Assembly (NCBI RefSeq): GCF_013426205.1
Contig: NC_089422.1
Span: 6,014,001-6,078,000 of the forward strand
DNA length: 64,000 nt
Reading direction: 5' to 3'
From: Metarhizium brunneum
Taxonomy: Eukaryota > Ascomycota > Sordariomycetes > Hypocreales > Clavicipitaceae
Shown here: positions 1 through 12,986 of the stretch, in pieces
Layout: each line of letters begins with the position of its first letter
Numbering within the stretch: position 1 is the stretch's first letter
Program-made: the position numbers and the translations under genes
Notes under the pieces: model-generated
What the model was told of the DNA's origin: nothing
Databases searched by the model: none
The model's input: the letters and a program-made list of their open reading frames with translations, nothing else

Positions 1-469
1 AGAGATGGGGATCGTAGAGCGCGAATATAGGTGGTGTTGCAGGGGCGCGAGATGAAACATGTTCCACTGCGGATATTAAGGAACAAGGTATATTTTGACT
101 GGTAAGATGGTTGAGCGTTTCGTAATAGATCTGTAGAAGCTGGTACAGCGCCTACCGGGTAGTGATCAAATCTCGAGACTGCATACAGATGAGCGCTTCT
201 TGAGACCTATTATACCACGGATAGCTCAAAATGCACTCTGTTCTCTGTTCAGCGAATTTGTTAGTGTTCATGCCAGACCACTAAGTAGCCTCAGGGAACA
301 TTTTACGTTCAAAATTCGAATAGTAAATCAAGAAAGCAAATCCATTTCACGTATCAGCTATTTGTTCCTTTAAGAATCCCACCCATCCCCATGCACAAGG
401 TGCGCCAAAGATCCCACCGTCATCTTAGCTCCATTCCCAATATAATCAAAGCCAACGAAATCACGCTGA
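1..469. other. Left-edge non-coding stretch
   Basis: This is the 3' flank of the giant minus-strand gene that ends at 470. I see no supported gene, RNA gene or repeat here; the only open frame is short and partly antisense to that gene's last codons. Confidence 0.5.
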
Positions 470-3400
470 TCAACCCTCCATTTCCACATCCTCTTCCTGC
501 TTCACGAACATGCTCCCCTGATCCTCATTCACCTTCTCTCGCTTCACTGACCGGAGGCCATCTTTCTCAGCCTCTTCATTTCGCTTTCTCTTCTGTCGCT
601 TGGGAAAGTCACTCTCCGTCAGGAACTCGCCGTTGAGCATCTTTCCCACATGCGTCTTTGAGATATTATTACCATAGTGCCGGACGTTTGTAATGAACGA
701 CTTTAGGAACGGGATCGGACTTGCAGCCAAATTGAGGCAATCGGGTACCTCATCACCGCCTTTGCCTCTGATAATGAACCCGTCAGAGTCCGTGTTGGTG
801 AATGTATCATTCCATGCAATGCCGAGGTAGGTGCACACATCAGTGTACTCCTTGAAGGAGGCAAAGTAGAGCTGACCAGCGAAGAGATTGAGTTCTATTT
901 TCAGGTGTAGAGGAACCTGGCGCTTGATCGGAGAAGTAGGGATTGTATAAAGATCCAAATCGTCAACAGGCATATACGAGCTGTTTTGTCGAGCCGCGTA
1001 GATGTGCAGTTTGGTTGTTTTTGACTTTTCTATCATTTTGTACAATGATTCGGCTTCATATGGGCTAATGATGAGCATATTTGTGATCATCCCCTTTTCA
1101 CCGGCAGTGGTAAGAATGTGATGTATAGGTCTTTTGAACAAGTCGCAGTGCTCTTGGCTGGTCCCCGCGGTTTCTCTGACAACATTTGCAAAGTCTCTAG
1201 AGACTTTAAGTTGTGACGGAAAGTTTCTTAGGTCAAATTGCAAAGCAGCTGTTGTGTCAGATAGACTTGTGAAGGCTCCAATAATTCCAACTCCGTGATC
1301 TCTGAGCGTCCCAAACTTCACAAATGCTTCAACGTCTGCGTGTACTTCGTGTGTAGCTACTGAGCATATTCTGGAGCGATGCAAATGGCGTTGTTCCGTA
1401 ACTTGGGCTTCAAGTTCGTGCTGTTGCTCCTGTTCTGTTTCACGCTGTTGTTCTCTCTCTTCTGAACACCCGTTGTCAACTGCACCCAGGTGTTGAAACT
1501 CTTTGAGCCGTTCGTGGATCAGAACGGCCATCTCATTATCGTCGTCCGTGGGAATATTGAAGCTATTTTGCGGCTGGTATAAGCTTTTTATAGTGCGAAT
1601 GCCGGTTTCTTTGAAGGCATTTGCTGATGCTCTTCTTAGAGACATGTCTGGGGACTCGCGAATTTGGGCCCATGTTTTGGACTGCTGTACATATTGGCCT
1701 CCTTGTTTCGCCCAAATGGGCAGGAGTTGGCCAGTTTCTATTGCAGTCTGCTCAATAGACCAGTAGATGATGTCTTCAATAGACGGAGGCTGTTTAGTGC
1801 TCCGGTTTGCCGAAGCTTTGATCTGAGACTGAATATCATTCGGCACGCAATATATAACGGACTGCCCATCTCCGAGAAGCCGCATTCGCATACAGGCTAG
1901 AAAAAGGTCAGCCAAGCTCAACATAGAGGGGGAGGTGGTTACCTTGAGCTAGCTTGTCCTTAGTTAAGTTCCTTCCAAGAGTGACAGCCGCCTTACATGT
2001 TGATGGCAGCTTTAAGTCTGTTCCTCGTGAGTGAGCTTCATCTAAGAAGACGACGCACCTTTCCATCTGCCTGGCGAATGGCGATAGCTGCAAACTTTCG
2101 GTCTTTCCGTGTCTATCCAACACAGTTAAATCACCATTGTCGTCGCAGTAGATTGCAGCATCTATCATCAGGTTTCGTCCTTGTAAGATACCCAGCCAAG
2201 TCCTCGCCACCTGCTCATTTGTGAGATCAATAAGGTAGGCACCAACGTCAATGATGACTCTTATATCTGGCTCCTGGGTCGTAATCTTTTGCAAGAAATC
2301 CTCGGAGATTCTAGAACTGTTTGGAGGGTCAAGAAAGTGCGTGTGATTATGCAATCCCAGCATTTTCTCTAAAACCAAAGCATCGGTATGAGCCTGACTT
2401 ATCAAGTCTTGTTGTCTCATTGTCAGCGGCAAAAGTGGTTTCAAATCGTGTGTACCGCTAAATCCAGTCGTTACCAGCTCCTTAGAGCGCCCAATATCCC
2501 AACCTGATGCTGAAATCTTTTCCGAGTATTCTCTTAATTGCTTCGGAAAGACAATGTACGACAGGTAGTAGTCAATGCAAACTCTAAGAGACCTTAAACG
2601 AGGGAATAGGTCTCGCTTGCATAGCTGAGTGTCTTCCAGATTGATTCCTTTTACATCATGCCAGGCCTTGGGTAGATCTGGAGCCGCCTTCACCCACTCT
2701 TGGTATTCGATATGCGACCGGTCAGATTGAAGGAGGTGCATGAGTGTTTCTGTCAGGTCCCTGTCATTTAGTCCGTCGTAGTAATAAGCAAGATATGTCT
2801 TAGTAATAACGGTGTCCGGTTGGCTGTATTCGGAACCTACGCTGGGCGTATCTTTTGCTCTGTAAGGCACTGCGAGATCCGTTTTCGGCATTCTGGTCTT
2901 ATCAAGACCATAGTTTACACGGAAGCGATCTCGCAAGGCCGCAGACAACACTCCACAAGCAATTAAACCTCGGATAAGGTATAAGAAACTCGTCATCTGA
3001 GGTGCCCAGCATAAGTCCTTCTCAATAAACTCCCTAGTCGTTTCTTTGAGAGCTCTATTTGTCCAAAATTCGAGAATTTTTTCTTTATAAGTTGAGAATG
3101 AGCTCGTTTGAGATATAGAAAAGCCGATCAAGCCGGTGAGACAAATTTCCTCTGCGATTCTTCTCTCTAGGAGCTCCGAGGCCTCCCGAGTAACTAGAGA
3201 TAGTTTGGGATATCTCCCAGGCCCCACGGGCGAAATCACTAGCCCACCAGGCATCTCTTCCACGATTGCCTCCGCTTTTTTGCAAGCGATGGTCAGAATC
3301 TGTGAAATGATAGAACAGCGCTCCCTCGCGAAATCAATTGGCTGCTCTTTACCTAGAGGGTAAACCAACTCATATCTGGGCGAAAACACATCATCGCTTT

Positions 3401-6400
3401 CGTCAACAATGTCTCGGCAACTATCATCCAGTAAATGTTTAATGTCGTAAAGGACTTCTCTCGCTTTCTCGGAACACTTGCTTGAATAGTCAGATATCAT
3501 GAGGTTTAAAGACAAAATTTGCTCCGGTTGAACAATGAGAATGCCTTTGCTTTCCACGCAATCCTGTATAATTTTGTGGAGCTTGCCCACAGATGCCTCT
3601 GTGAGAGTCATGTTCCGAGAAATGGGAAGATGATAGATGCGTCGTCCTAATAGGCCACCAAGTCGCGCCGTCATAATTTGGGACATTTGGGCAAATTGTG
3701 ACCTGGTCACAATAAGGCGAACGAGATTTCCCTTCCTGCAGAGCGACGTTGCTATTATAGGCACAATGACCGAAGACTTGCCTTCTCCCATATTAAGTTG
3801 CATAATGGAATTATGGCGATTCGGGGGATTCATCATGGCGTTGGCAAACTCAATCTGAATATCGCGAATGCTAATGTTATTCTCGACTTCAAATACTAAC
3901 CATTCAGGGTGCATCATGGGGTCCCAAGTCCTAGGCTTAAGCCCATGCAATTGTTTTAGAGCATCTTTATGCGCAGTCCCTGGGAGAAGAAGCAGTCGAT
4001 CCCAATTCTGCCATTTTGATAGGCGAGTAGCAAATATTGCAAGCTCTCGTTTCCATTGCAACGGCAACTGATCATTTGACGCAAGTTGTTCAACAAGGAA
4101 ATGAGTGCAGACTCGGGGTAGGTTGGGTTGTATTGCCGCAGTGTTGAGTTCCGTCAAGCTGTTTTGCGGTAGTGAACCGCGAAGAAGTGCTTTTTTGATA
4201 CCAAGTAAATGATCCTCAAATTCTTTCTTCGCTTCATTTCGGCGACGAAGTATCTGTGGCTGAAACTCTTGCCAGGATGCCTGCAAGAGCAGCTCTCCTT
4301 TGGCTCTTTCTAATGCTCGTCTGCTTTCATCTAGGCTTCTAGAATAGGTGACTTGATATGGAGTTGAGGCGCTTTTCTGTAACCTTTGTACGAGAGAGCA
4401 AACCCGAGAGCTTGGTTGAACGGAACCCGATGTCTTCACATGCAGAAAACTATCGATGTTGCTTGGTATTGCGGGTGGTGTGTGAACCTGGAAGACGTAA
4501 CGATGGTCAACGCGGTGTACTGTCCGTTGGGGGGTTTTCTCGCTTCGTGATTCATCTAGATCTATTTTATACTTTTGAGACTTGGAATATATAAGTCCGT
4601 GCCAATTTTTGAAGTGTTCGTCAACTTTTGCATTATCGGATGCCTGCCGGAAGATGGTCTCGACGTTGGATATAACCTTGTTTTTGTTGTAATACCTTTG
4701 CAGGTCATCATGATTTTTTGGCCACTGAACCTCCATCCTGCCCCATTGTTCAATAAAAGCTTCCGCAAGTTTCGTATTTTCTTTCGTATACTCTGCTCTC
4801 GTCTTGTTCGGGCTGTCTTGTGCGCCGTTACTTCCCTGCCCCTTCCCTGTTTTTTTATTTCGCACAGTGTCTCGAAAGCTCTTTCCTGCTTGTGAAGAAA
4901 TCCTCGCTGTATTAATTGCGTTTTTTAAATCAGAGGTTTTCGGCCGGTTTCCTCTGCTCAGATCAAAATTCTTAGCTTGAGGGATAGGTGGTGTTACGTC
5001 AGCTGGCAAGTATAAAGCGCCGGTGAGAATATGAACCAACTCCAAAACAACATGTGGCGAGAACGCTAGAGTAGCAATATAAAAGCTAGCTTTGTGCTTG
5101 TTGATTTCTCTTCGATTATGAATCAGCTCAGTGCATACCGAGAACCAAGTTTTAGGAAAGAACTTCCCTGGCTTATCCAGCAGGCCGGCGTGATACTCTA
5201 GCTGGATTGACTCGCCATCTTCACATGGACCACTGGTGAGCATTGTCGATGGCTCTTTTAAAGTTTTTCTTATAACAGCCAAAAAAGTTATCTGTTTAAT
5301 ATTCTCAAATGAGTTCGAGTAATTTCCGCGCCGACTCTTCTTCATCGCATCAGAGACTTTAAAAAGGTTTGTGAATCGCATAGTTCGTCCCGGAAAAGGA
5401 TGTGATTTTACTTCGGCCTTCTGCCCATCTGTATTATCTGTGTTTTCTTTTTTTTCCTTTTTTTCTTCAACTTCGGGGTCGGTATATCCATAGTAATAAC
5501 TGTCAGCTGATATTATCTCTTTCTGAATACCAGTGGCTTGAGAGTAGAACACTGAGGATCGAAGCCGAGCTCGTATGCACAGCTTGTTTTGCCTATCACT
5601 ATCTACCTCAGGATAGGCTTTGTTGATAGAAATTGTTGGCTCGAAAATACGGTATCTCGAACACCTGTTCACTATTTGTTTGAAAAGTTCTGCGAAATCT
5701 GGGTGGTGTGCGAGTGGACTGAGACCGTTTACCCGGACGACGTACTGGCGTTTTAGTCCATTCTTCGGGGTTGATATTTTCCACTGCTCGCTGAGTTTGC
5801 CTATTTTTTGTAGTAGCTTAAACATACCTGGGGATACAGCTCTGGGAGAATTAATTTCTGCGGAGCGGACTATTTGTAAAGCTCGCTCGGTGCCTGTGTA
5901 TCCGGTGAAAGGGTCAGGCACACAACCAGAAGTGTATCCATGAAGAAGTGCTAGACGAAGTATGCTCTCAAAATCTCTCCCGCAAAGTTTCCCCAGGTAG
6001 GTGTCCAATTCGTAAGCGTATACTTTCCCACAACTTGGCACATCAATAGTAACGAATACATGGGTATCATTCATCTCTGGAGTGGCGAGATTAAGTTCAC
6101 CCTCGGGAATAAGCAAAAGCCTGTGGGATCTTTCATCACGTAAGACTAGCTTTTGGTGCAAGCCAATGAGAGTGTCAATATCTTGACAAGAGTCAACCCA
6201 CATGCCCTGGTACTGCCGTGAGAGGATACGCGAAGATTTCTCTTCTATGTAGAACTCTAGTTGAAGCCTGGGTAGATGGACTTCCAGGTGTTTAGTGCGA
6301 GGAAAATAGACGATGTGTATATCCTCTGGCTCCGCTAGAGAGGCAAAAGCGTCCGTAACTTGTTTCGATGCTTCACGAGCCGTATCAACCAGAAGACCAC

Positions 6401-9400
6401 CACTTGGTTCAGCCAGCTGCCAATAGTCGCCAACTTTATGCAGCACCCAATTCGTGCCTTCGTGTTTCCACGGTAAGTGTTTTGGGCGAAACTCAATGAC
6501 CATATTTCTACCTTTTCTGAAAAGCCAATGGACGTGCTTCTCAAAAAATTCGTTAGGTAGCGCTTTATGGAATAGCCGTCCAGGAACGAGGTCATATTGA
6601 CAGCCACTATCTGCTGTAGCAGCAATGATGAAGTCAGGATTCTCTTCGCATCCTAGGCTTTCTTGGAAAGACTCTGGTGTCGCTAATAGACCCAATGAAA
6701 CGTCATGGCCATGTATTTTGTGTACAGTTTGATACTGCATGCCTTTCTCACTACACTCATTGACGTCAAGTCGTGCATGGCCGAAAAATGTAGAGTATGC
6801 TTCATGTTCCTCAATGTCCCGGGGAAGTTTGCCCGATGGTAACCCATTTACTAGGAACTCAGCAGTCAGGACATTGAAGTAATCCCTTCTATGCTCTGTC
6901 GAACCAGGAATTCGCCTCTTCGTAAATACCCAATGGAATTCTGTTACCAGCCACGGTTGTGGATCATGTAACGTCCCTGTGTTCCGGCAATGGCCAATCG
7001 CTGTATCGAGGCACTTGGTTGTAGTTATTGTGTTCAGGAGAGCTTCAATTCCTGTATAAGTAATGCGTTTCCAAGTAAGGAACCAAATAGCGTGCAGTTG
7101 GTCCTCGGGATCGACCGTGTGGATGTTTTCCCTGATCATGATGGAGCATTCTATAAAGATAGCAACATTCTCCTCGGCGCTCAGCAATTCAAGAAGGCAT
7201 TCTTCTCCAACGTCAAACGTTGCGACACAAATCAAAGCGACCTCCGCTGCTTTCTGGATGAAGCTCTCCTTTTCGGAGTTTTCAACTTGGACATACCAGT
7301 GTTTCGCAGCTGCGTCATCCATTGTTTTGCGACATGGCGACAATTCGATAAGCAAATCCAACTTGATTCAACCGAACCACCATGAAAGCTTGATACAATT
7401 CTCGTGAGAAGTAAAACAAGAGTCCACAGTATTATAGTTGCTTCCCAATTGTTCTTAATTCTGTCCAACTCCTGTTGAATCAAGGTCACGAGCTTTTGAA
7501 CAAATACGGGGTCCTCTAGGGATTGATGGGCCTCGGCAAGCAACAGGCCTGATAAAGGACCTACCTGAGTAGAAATTTGTAGAAATATAAGAGCCGTCTC
7601 CTGTCGCTTGAAGTCGATCGTGGGGCTGGCCAACTGTCGCAAGATGTTAGTCCACCTTGTATGGTGACCTAGGGGAGCTAGAGCAAGCGATCTAAACTCC
7701 TCCTGCGAGATGTGGGCAGGGCATTCTTGCAAGTCACTTATGACGGAGTTGGCCAGTTGTGCTTGGCTTTGCTGAGTGGATGGAGTAACAAAACGTTGCA
7801 GGGATGCAACTGAGCAGGGCAGCTGAACAGTGCAACGCTTAACGAGAGTTGGAGGTGGGAATTCGGCAATGACCGAACCCGTGGATATATCGAAATATTC
7901 CCAATTATGCCTATGATTTATAATAATATTTTCTTTTGTTAGATCTGGACGTATTTTTATTGTCGTCATTTTGGGTTCTGATGCACTTGACAGCACGACT
8001 CGGGAGTCGTCCGCGGTTTGTTGGTACTTCGAAAGCCATTTTTTAATTCCAGGAGTGTGTTGCAGATTATAAAAGTAGTTGGATAGCAGAAGCCTCTTAT
8101 TGGTTGCGTTATTGGTAGTGTCAGCCCTTCTGGCTAGAACATCCGTGAGGAAAAATATGGTGAAATCCCTCCAAGCAGAAAATGACTGTGATGCTAGGAG
8201 TTCAAATACCAAGTTCTTCTTCTCTGATTCTTCTTTCGGTAATATTTTTTCATATGTATCGATCTTCATTTCCAGTGCCTGTCTTTTGCTTTGACATCTG
8301 GCGCAAGGGTCGTCAGTCCTTGGAGCATCCTAATCTTCCGAATCAGACGCTCCCTCACAACCAGCATCGCAATGACCATCATGATACTCTTGCATCAGTC
8401 GGCTGTAATCCTCAATCTGTTGCTCAAGCTCTTCAATCTTCTCACTTTCTTTATCCTTGTCGTATTTTATGAGAGTTTTAAGTAATTTCTTGCAATTTGG
8501 ATCGTTCTCAAAGGCTTTCACCGCAAACGACTGGTTTCCGCCAAGACCATCGAACACAAAAGTCTCATATTGAGAATGTTCCTGTCGATCTTTTAGATAG
8601 CCTTCTGCGGTTTTTAATTGCCCAACATCTGTGTTGGAGCTCAGCAAAAGTGAGGACCATATGTTATCAGGAACTGGAGGCTTGTAGCATTTTAATTCTG
8701 GCGTATCCGCTGCCGCTAATTTATCGCAAGCCACCCAGAGCACAAGAATCCTAAGCAACATGGCTGAATTTTCTTTTGGGTTATTAACATAGGCTCTTTT
8801 TGCAATTTTGAAGTACTGAAACGCTCGATTTTTGATTGTGTTGCAGGCGTCTCCCTCTGTACCATGTTCGTTGAGCCAAATATCCAGGTGCTTATCTATC
8901 CAATACTCAAATGCGAATAGATAGAAGATGGTATACTCCTTTGCTTCTTCCGCAAGCGCAAGCGACGCAAAAGTGTTTTTATCTGTTAATCGCAGCTGCG
9001 ACACTGGGTGATATGAGCCGCTTGTCGCTGCACTTTGGCGGTGAGCAATGCTCTTGACAAATAGATTCAAGTTGGGGATCTCGAAAAGGGTATCTGCTTC
9101 GATTGCTGATAGGTTAAATGGCGAAATTTCCAGAGAAATTTGATGTCTCTTGATGATTTTCTGCCAATTTCGACTCAGTACTTCGTTTGCATTGTTCAAA
9201 ACGGCCGTGACTGCTTCCATCCACTTCTCATCTTCAGTAAGCTCGAGTTTTCGCTTGCGTCTGCAAACTTTGGAGTAGATACAGTGAATAGTTTCACTTT
9301 GTAACTCTCCTTCGCAAGCTTTCTCCAAAACTTGAGACATGAAGAATATTAAGAACTTTTTGTATAGGATGGACTTTCCATCTTGCCGGCTCAAGATTAA

Positions 9401-10226
9401 CTGAGAAGTGACGCGCAGGAAAAGCCAAAAGGGTGAGCGTCTCCAACACTGGTTGGAACCATTTGTGCCTATTACCTCTTCTCTAGTGTGCTTACAAATT
9501 CTGCGATGCTCTGATTGTATCCCCTTATTCACTAACTCGATATATAGCAGCTCGGTTATATTTGTTGGGGAAGGGACGTCCTCGCTGGCGGCAGCAGCTT
9601 CTCGAAACCCATGGCCCTTGGAGGTTGTTATACCTTCCCAACTCATCCGTGACATGGTTGATGAGATGAAGTCAAAAAAGTCACAAGTGTTTATATCGTC
9701 AGTCGGAATAGAGGCAGAACATTCAGGAAAGTGTCGGACAATGCGGCCGGACGCTTCGACGATTGTCTCATTGTCCGGAGTAAGCCCCCAAAAATCGAAA
9801 ATCGCGTTCCCTCCTCGTCCATGTAGCAGGATCCCAGCATTTTGAGCTTGAACATAAACAGGTAGATACGATATCTCTGCATGTTTGGTGAGACCGATGC
9901 TTAAGACGAGATGGGGAGGCGTTTCGACACTTACCTTGACCTATGACTTTCTGTGATGCTGTGCGAAGTTTGTCGCTATGAAGACTTCCATCTTCTTTTC
10001 GAATGCTCTGAAGGATTTGAAGAGCAGTTACTAGCTGATTTACCATGCTTCGCTCGCTGTTATTACAGAGCGAAACAAAGTCTTCTGTTGACGATAGAAA
10101 CAAGCCGAGGAGGTGGCTATCGCATGACTCTTTGTCTGGCCTACTGGGAAGCCCAAGTGGTAGGAACACATGATTTACCATGTATCCAAGAGTTGTGCTT
10201 CCGTTGGGGGGATCAAGGTCATCCAT
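470..10226 (-). CDS. Giant DUF6606/DUF3638/DUF3645 protein (3177 aa model)
   Basis: Very large fungal protein of unknown function; relatives are sometimes labelled ubiquitinyl hydrolase in databases, but no catalytic Cys/His box is evident. Five-exon model: 10226-9935, 9876-8388, 8318-7297, 7246-1943 and 1896-470. The introns at 9877-9934 (GTAAGT...GCAG) and 1897-1942 (GTAACC...CTAG) are well supported; the two middle joins (8319-8387, 7247-7296) are tentative and could instead be a nonsense codon and a frameshift. The start is the first ATG in frame (MDDLDPPNG); upstream in-frame sequence has only TTG before a stop. The N-terminal ~260 residues fit DUF6606. DUF3638 contains MGEGKS (residues 2087-2092), DESD (2216-2219) and, further on, DEAHSRGTDLKL (2670-2681) and QACMRMRLLGDG (from 2702), a series resembling SF2/SecA-type ATPase motifs. 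The C-terminal part has a Glu/Gln-rich coiled coil and a basic tail. Divergent from the MFS gene. Confidence 0.85.
7247..7296 (-). other. Candidate 50-nt intron or frameshift site in the giant gene
   Basis: The upstream frame (WMTQLRNT) and the downstream frame (AEVALICVATFD) are offset here. Removing 50 nt bounded by GTATGT and AAAGCAG restores the frame exactly. However, the removed stretch read in the downstream frame (SEKESFIQKAAEVAL) also looks like family sequence, so a 1-nt indel in the genome or assembly is an equally good explanation. Confidence 0.4.
8319..8387 (-). other. Candidate 69-nt intron spanning an in-frame TAG in the giant gene
   Basis: Reading is continuous in one frame from 9655 to beyond 8269 except for a TAG at 8332-8330. 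A 69-nt, frame-neutral segment starts with GTATCATG and ends with CTCCAAG, has an internal CTGAT branch-like site, and would splice the stop out to give LMQE-TDDPCARCQS. The AAG acceptor is uncommon, though another gene in this window (intron 53855-53918) also appears to use one. The alternative is a true nonsense mutation. Confidence 0.4.
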
Positions 10227-11181
10227 GTTGTCGGATAGATCTTGTCTCGAGGGCTGGCTCCCCAGAGTGGGAGACGAGTCGGCGAGGGGCTTCAAGGGAA
10301 GTCGCTCAGTGTTTCAAGTTGAAATCGAGATGAGTAGAATGATGAATGACGCTGAGGTGCTTGTGGAAGTGAACAAGGTAGGACTTCGATCAGAAAGCTG
10401 AAGAACGGCGTGCATGCGTGCGTGCGTGAGTGTGTTTGAAGTCATCCGGTGTGGTGAGTAGGAGAGGAAGAGACCTTTGAGCGGAAGCCTCGAGATGTCT
10501 GGTTTTATACTTTCTTGTTGGCACACCACCGGTCCGTTGAGGGAGGCTCACAGCTGGCAGCCAACTGGTAGCTCCAGGCTCCAGCTCTGCGCAGACCAAC
10601 TACTTAAGTACAGAATCCAGATGTCCTCTCCTTCTCTATAACAAAGTTGATGACCGCCAGGCTGGGGGCGAAGTTCCTCCACCAGCTCTGTCCACCGAGG
10701 CTGGCTTTTTTTCTTTTTCCATCATGACTTCTTAAAATAGTGTTTGTAGAGAGATCAAAATTTTCGGCTAGGATGGGTTTCCAGCAGCGGAGTAAACACC
10801 AATGCACAGCCCCGATATGCTGTCCGGTAAACTATCTAGTTACTCAAGTATGCTTATTTCCTCGCACAATACTTACATCATGCTCCGCCGACGGCGGTGG
10901 TTGTGTTGATAGTCACAGACTCACATGCACAGCAGGTTAAATGGTTTTCACGAAAGCAAAAAAAGTGGGGACTCTGCAAGACCTGGCTTGCTTAGAGTCT
11001 TGGACCAACTTCACTCAACGCCGGAACCTCACCATTTGCAATGCTACTCCATATATCCGTTATATGCGCGTGCTTTGTTGATTATGTCAATGAATAGCTT
11101 CAGTGCCACAGAAACGTCAACGAAACGATACGATATTTGAGGCTTCTCCGCCCGTGCTGATGTGGGACATGGTGCTTGGAA
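10227..11181. promoter_or_regulatory. Divergent intergenic region between the giant gene and the MFS gene
   Basis: About 950 bp between two divergent start codons; it must hold both promoters. A short GCGT/GTGC microsatellite lies at about 10408-10432. No TATA box or known operator could be assigned with confidence. Confidence 0.4.
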
Positions 11182-12986
11182 ATGCCCCAAAGAGCTTCTG
11201 TCGGGGGGGGACAAACTGCTCAACCTGTCAAGACCAAGGGTACGCAGGGGGGCTCACATGAGACTTTGCACCTGGCCACGCCAGTTGGAGGGATGAGCAA
11301 TATGCAAAGACAAGACGAAGCCTTATCGGTGCCAACACCGCCAGAGTTTCTGCCGGCCAACTCCTCACTCGTTGACAACCTACCGCTCACGTTGCCGAAC
11401 ACGTTATCAGTGTCCAAGGTCAAGGGCATAACCGTCATTGTTACCCTTGCAGGCATTAGTTTCCTCAATACTATGGGCTCCGGTATCCTTATTGCCGCCC
11501 TGCCTCGAATTGCATCAGATGTTGAGCTTTCCGATGCTTTGATCCTATGGCCAGCAGCAGTCTATGCCCTTGCGGCAGGCTGTCTTCTTCTTATCTTTGG
11601 CGCAGCTGCGGACGCAATTGGGGCCAAAATTGTGTGGATAACTGGAAGTTATCTCTTCGTCGTTTTCACCGTTGCATTGGGCCTGGCAAATACTGGTCTC
11701 CAAGTCATTCTGTTTCGAACATTCTTGGGTGTCGCCATATCTATGTGCTTACCTACGGCTGTGAGTCTCATTACGAATACGTTTCCTAAAGGGACTTGGA
11801 GGAATGTAGCTTTCGCGATGAACGGCATGGGACAACCGCTTGGCTATGCACTGGGATTGGTGCTCGGCGGTATTTTCACGGATTCGATTGGTTGGCGGTG
11901 GGCATATTACATGATGGCTATCATCAATTTTGTCCTTTCGACAGCTTCTATTTGGTCCCTTCCAGACGTGGAGCCGGGAGGCGAGAAGAGATGGACGAAG
12001 CGGCTGGCGGAGGACATAGATTGGGCGGGCGCGGCCATCATGAGTGTTGCTTTGGGATTGCTGTTGTATGCCCTGGCAACAATCACAACGTCGTATGCAA
12101 GCATCAAGGGTCCCGGAACCATTGCTTGCCTAGTAGTTTCGGTAATTCTGCTAGTTATGTTCCCTATGTGGATGAACTATCAGACGAACAGGGGACGACC
12201 GGCGTTGATTCCGAATAGTTTGTGGAAGAATGCTCCGTTTACCACTATCTGCCTGTCAGTCTTTTTTTGCTGGGCGGCTTTGAATGGGATTGAGTACTTT
12301 ACAACTCTCTAGTAAGACCAAAAGCCAAGCGTCACGGGAGATGCCGAGGGATTTAGCTAACAGGAGGAATAGTTTTCAGCAAGTAGAAGGCCTACCGGCC
12401 TTGCAAAGCTCCCTTCGTTTCCTCCCTCACGTTATCATGGGAATATGCGTCAATGCGGCCACGGCATATCTTATTTCGCGAGTTCAAGTGCAGACTCTTG
12501 CGGTAGTTTCAGCTTTGATCACCGTGGTAGCTCCGGCTCTGATGGCTACTATCAAGGTTGGCGAAAATTACTGGTATGCCCCATTTTGGGCATTGTTTCT
12601 GTCCCCTGTCAACCCGGACGGTAGGTTTCTGCCTGCATTCCTTTTATTATTGTGATGAAATAATCTGATGCTGATGCGCCGATGATGCAGTACTCTTCAC
12701 AGTATCAAATCTCATCATATCCGATGCATTCCCTGTCGACACGCAATCTCTAGCAGGCGGTGTTTTTAGTGAGGTGTCACAGTTTGGAAATTCGGTTGGT
12801 CTTGCTGTGACAGCAGCCATAGCTGCGTCAGTAACCGAGCACTCAGGCTCCAAGGATACTAGAATTGCTTTGATGGATGGCTTCCGAGCTGCCTTTTGGA
12901 CTATTTTTGTTGGTGCGGCTGGAGTAGCTGTTATTTGTTTCTTCGGGTTGAGGAGGGGTGGATTCATTGGGAAGAAGGATAATTAA
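11182..12986 (+). CDS. MFS transporter, DHA2/ATR1-like drug:H+ antiporter type
   Basis: Plasma-membrane exporter of the major facilitator superfamily. Exons 11182-12311, 12373-12620 and 12691-12986 give 557 aa; intron 1 (GTAAGA...GCTAAC...TAG) and intron 2 (GTAGGT...GCAG) both keep the frame (FTTLYFQQVEGL and NPDVLFTVSN joins). The first ATG in frame is 11182. A hydrophilic N-terminus of about 80 residues precedes the first hydrophobic helix (ITVIVTLAGISFLNTMGSG). The motif-A-like loop GAAADAIGAK and the antiporter-type segment MGQPLGYALGLVLGG are visible, and overall similarity is to the aminotriazole-resistance (ATR1) group, which usually has 14 helices. Substrate cannot be told from sequence. 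No biosynthetic genes adjoin it, so a cluster role is unlikely. Confidence 0.88.
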
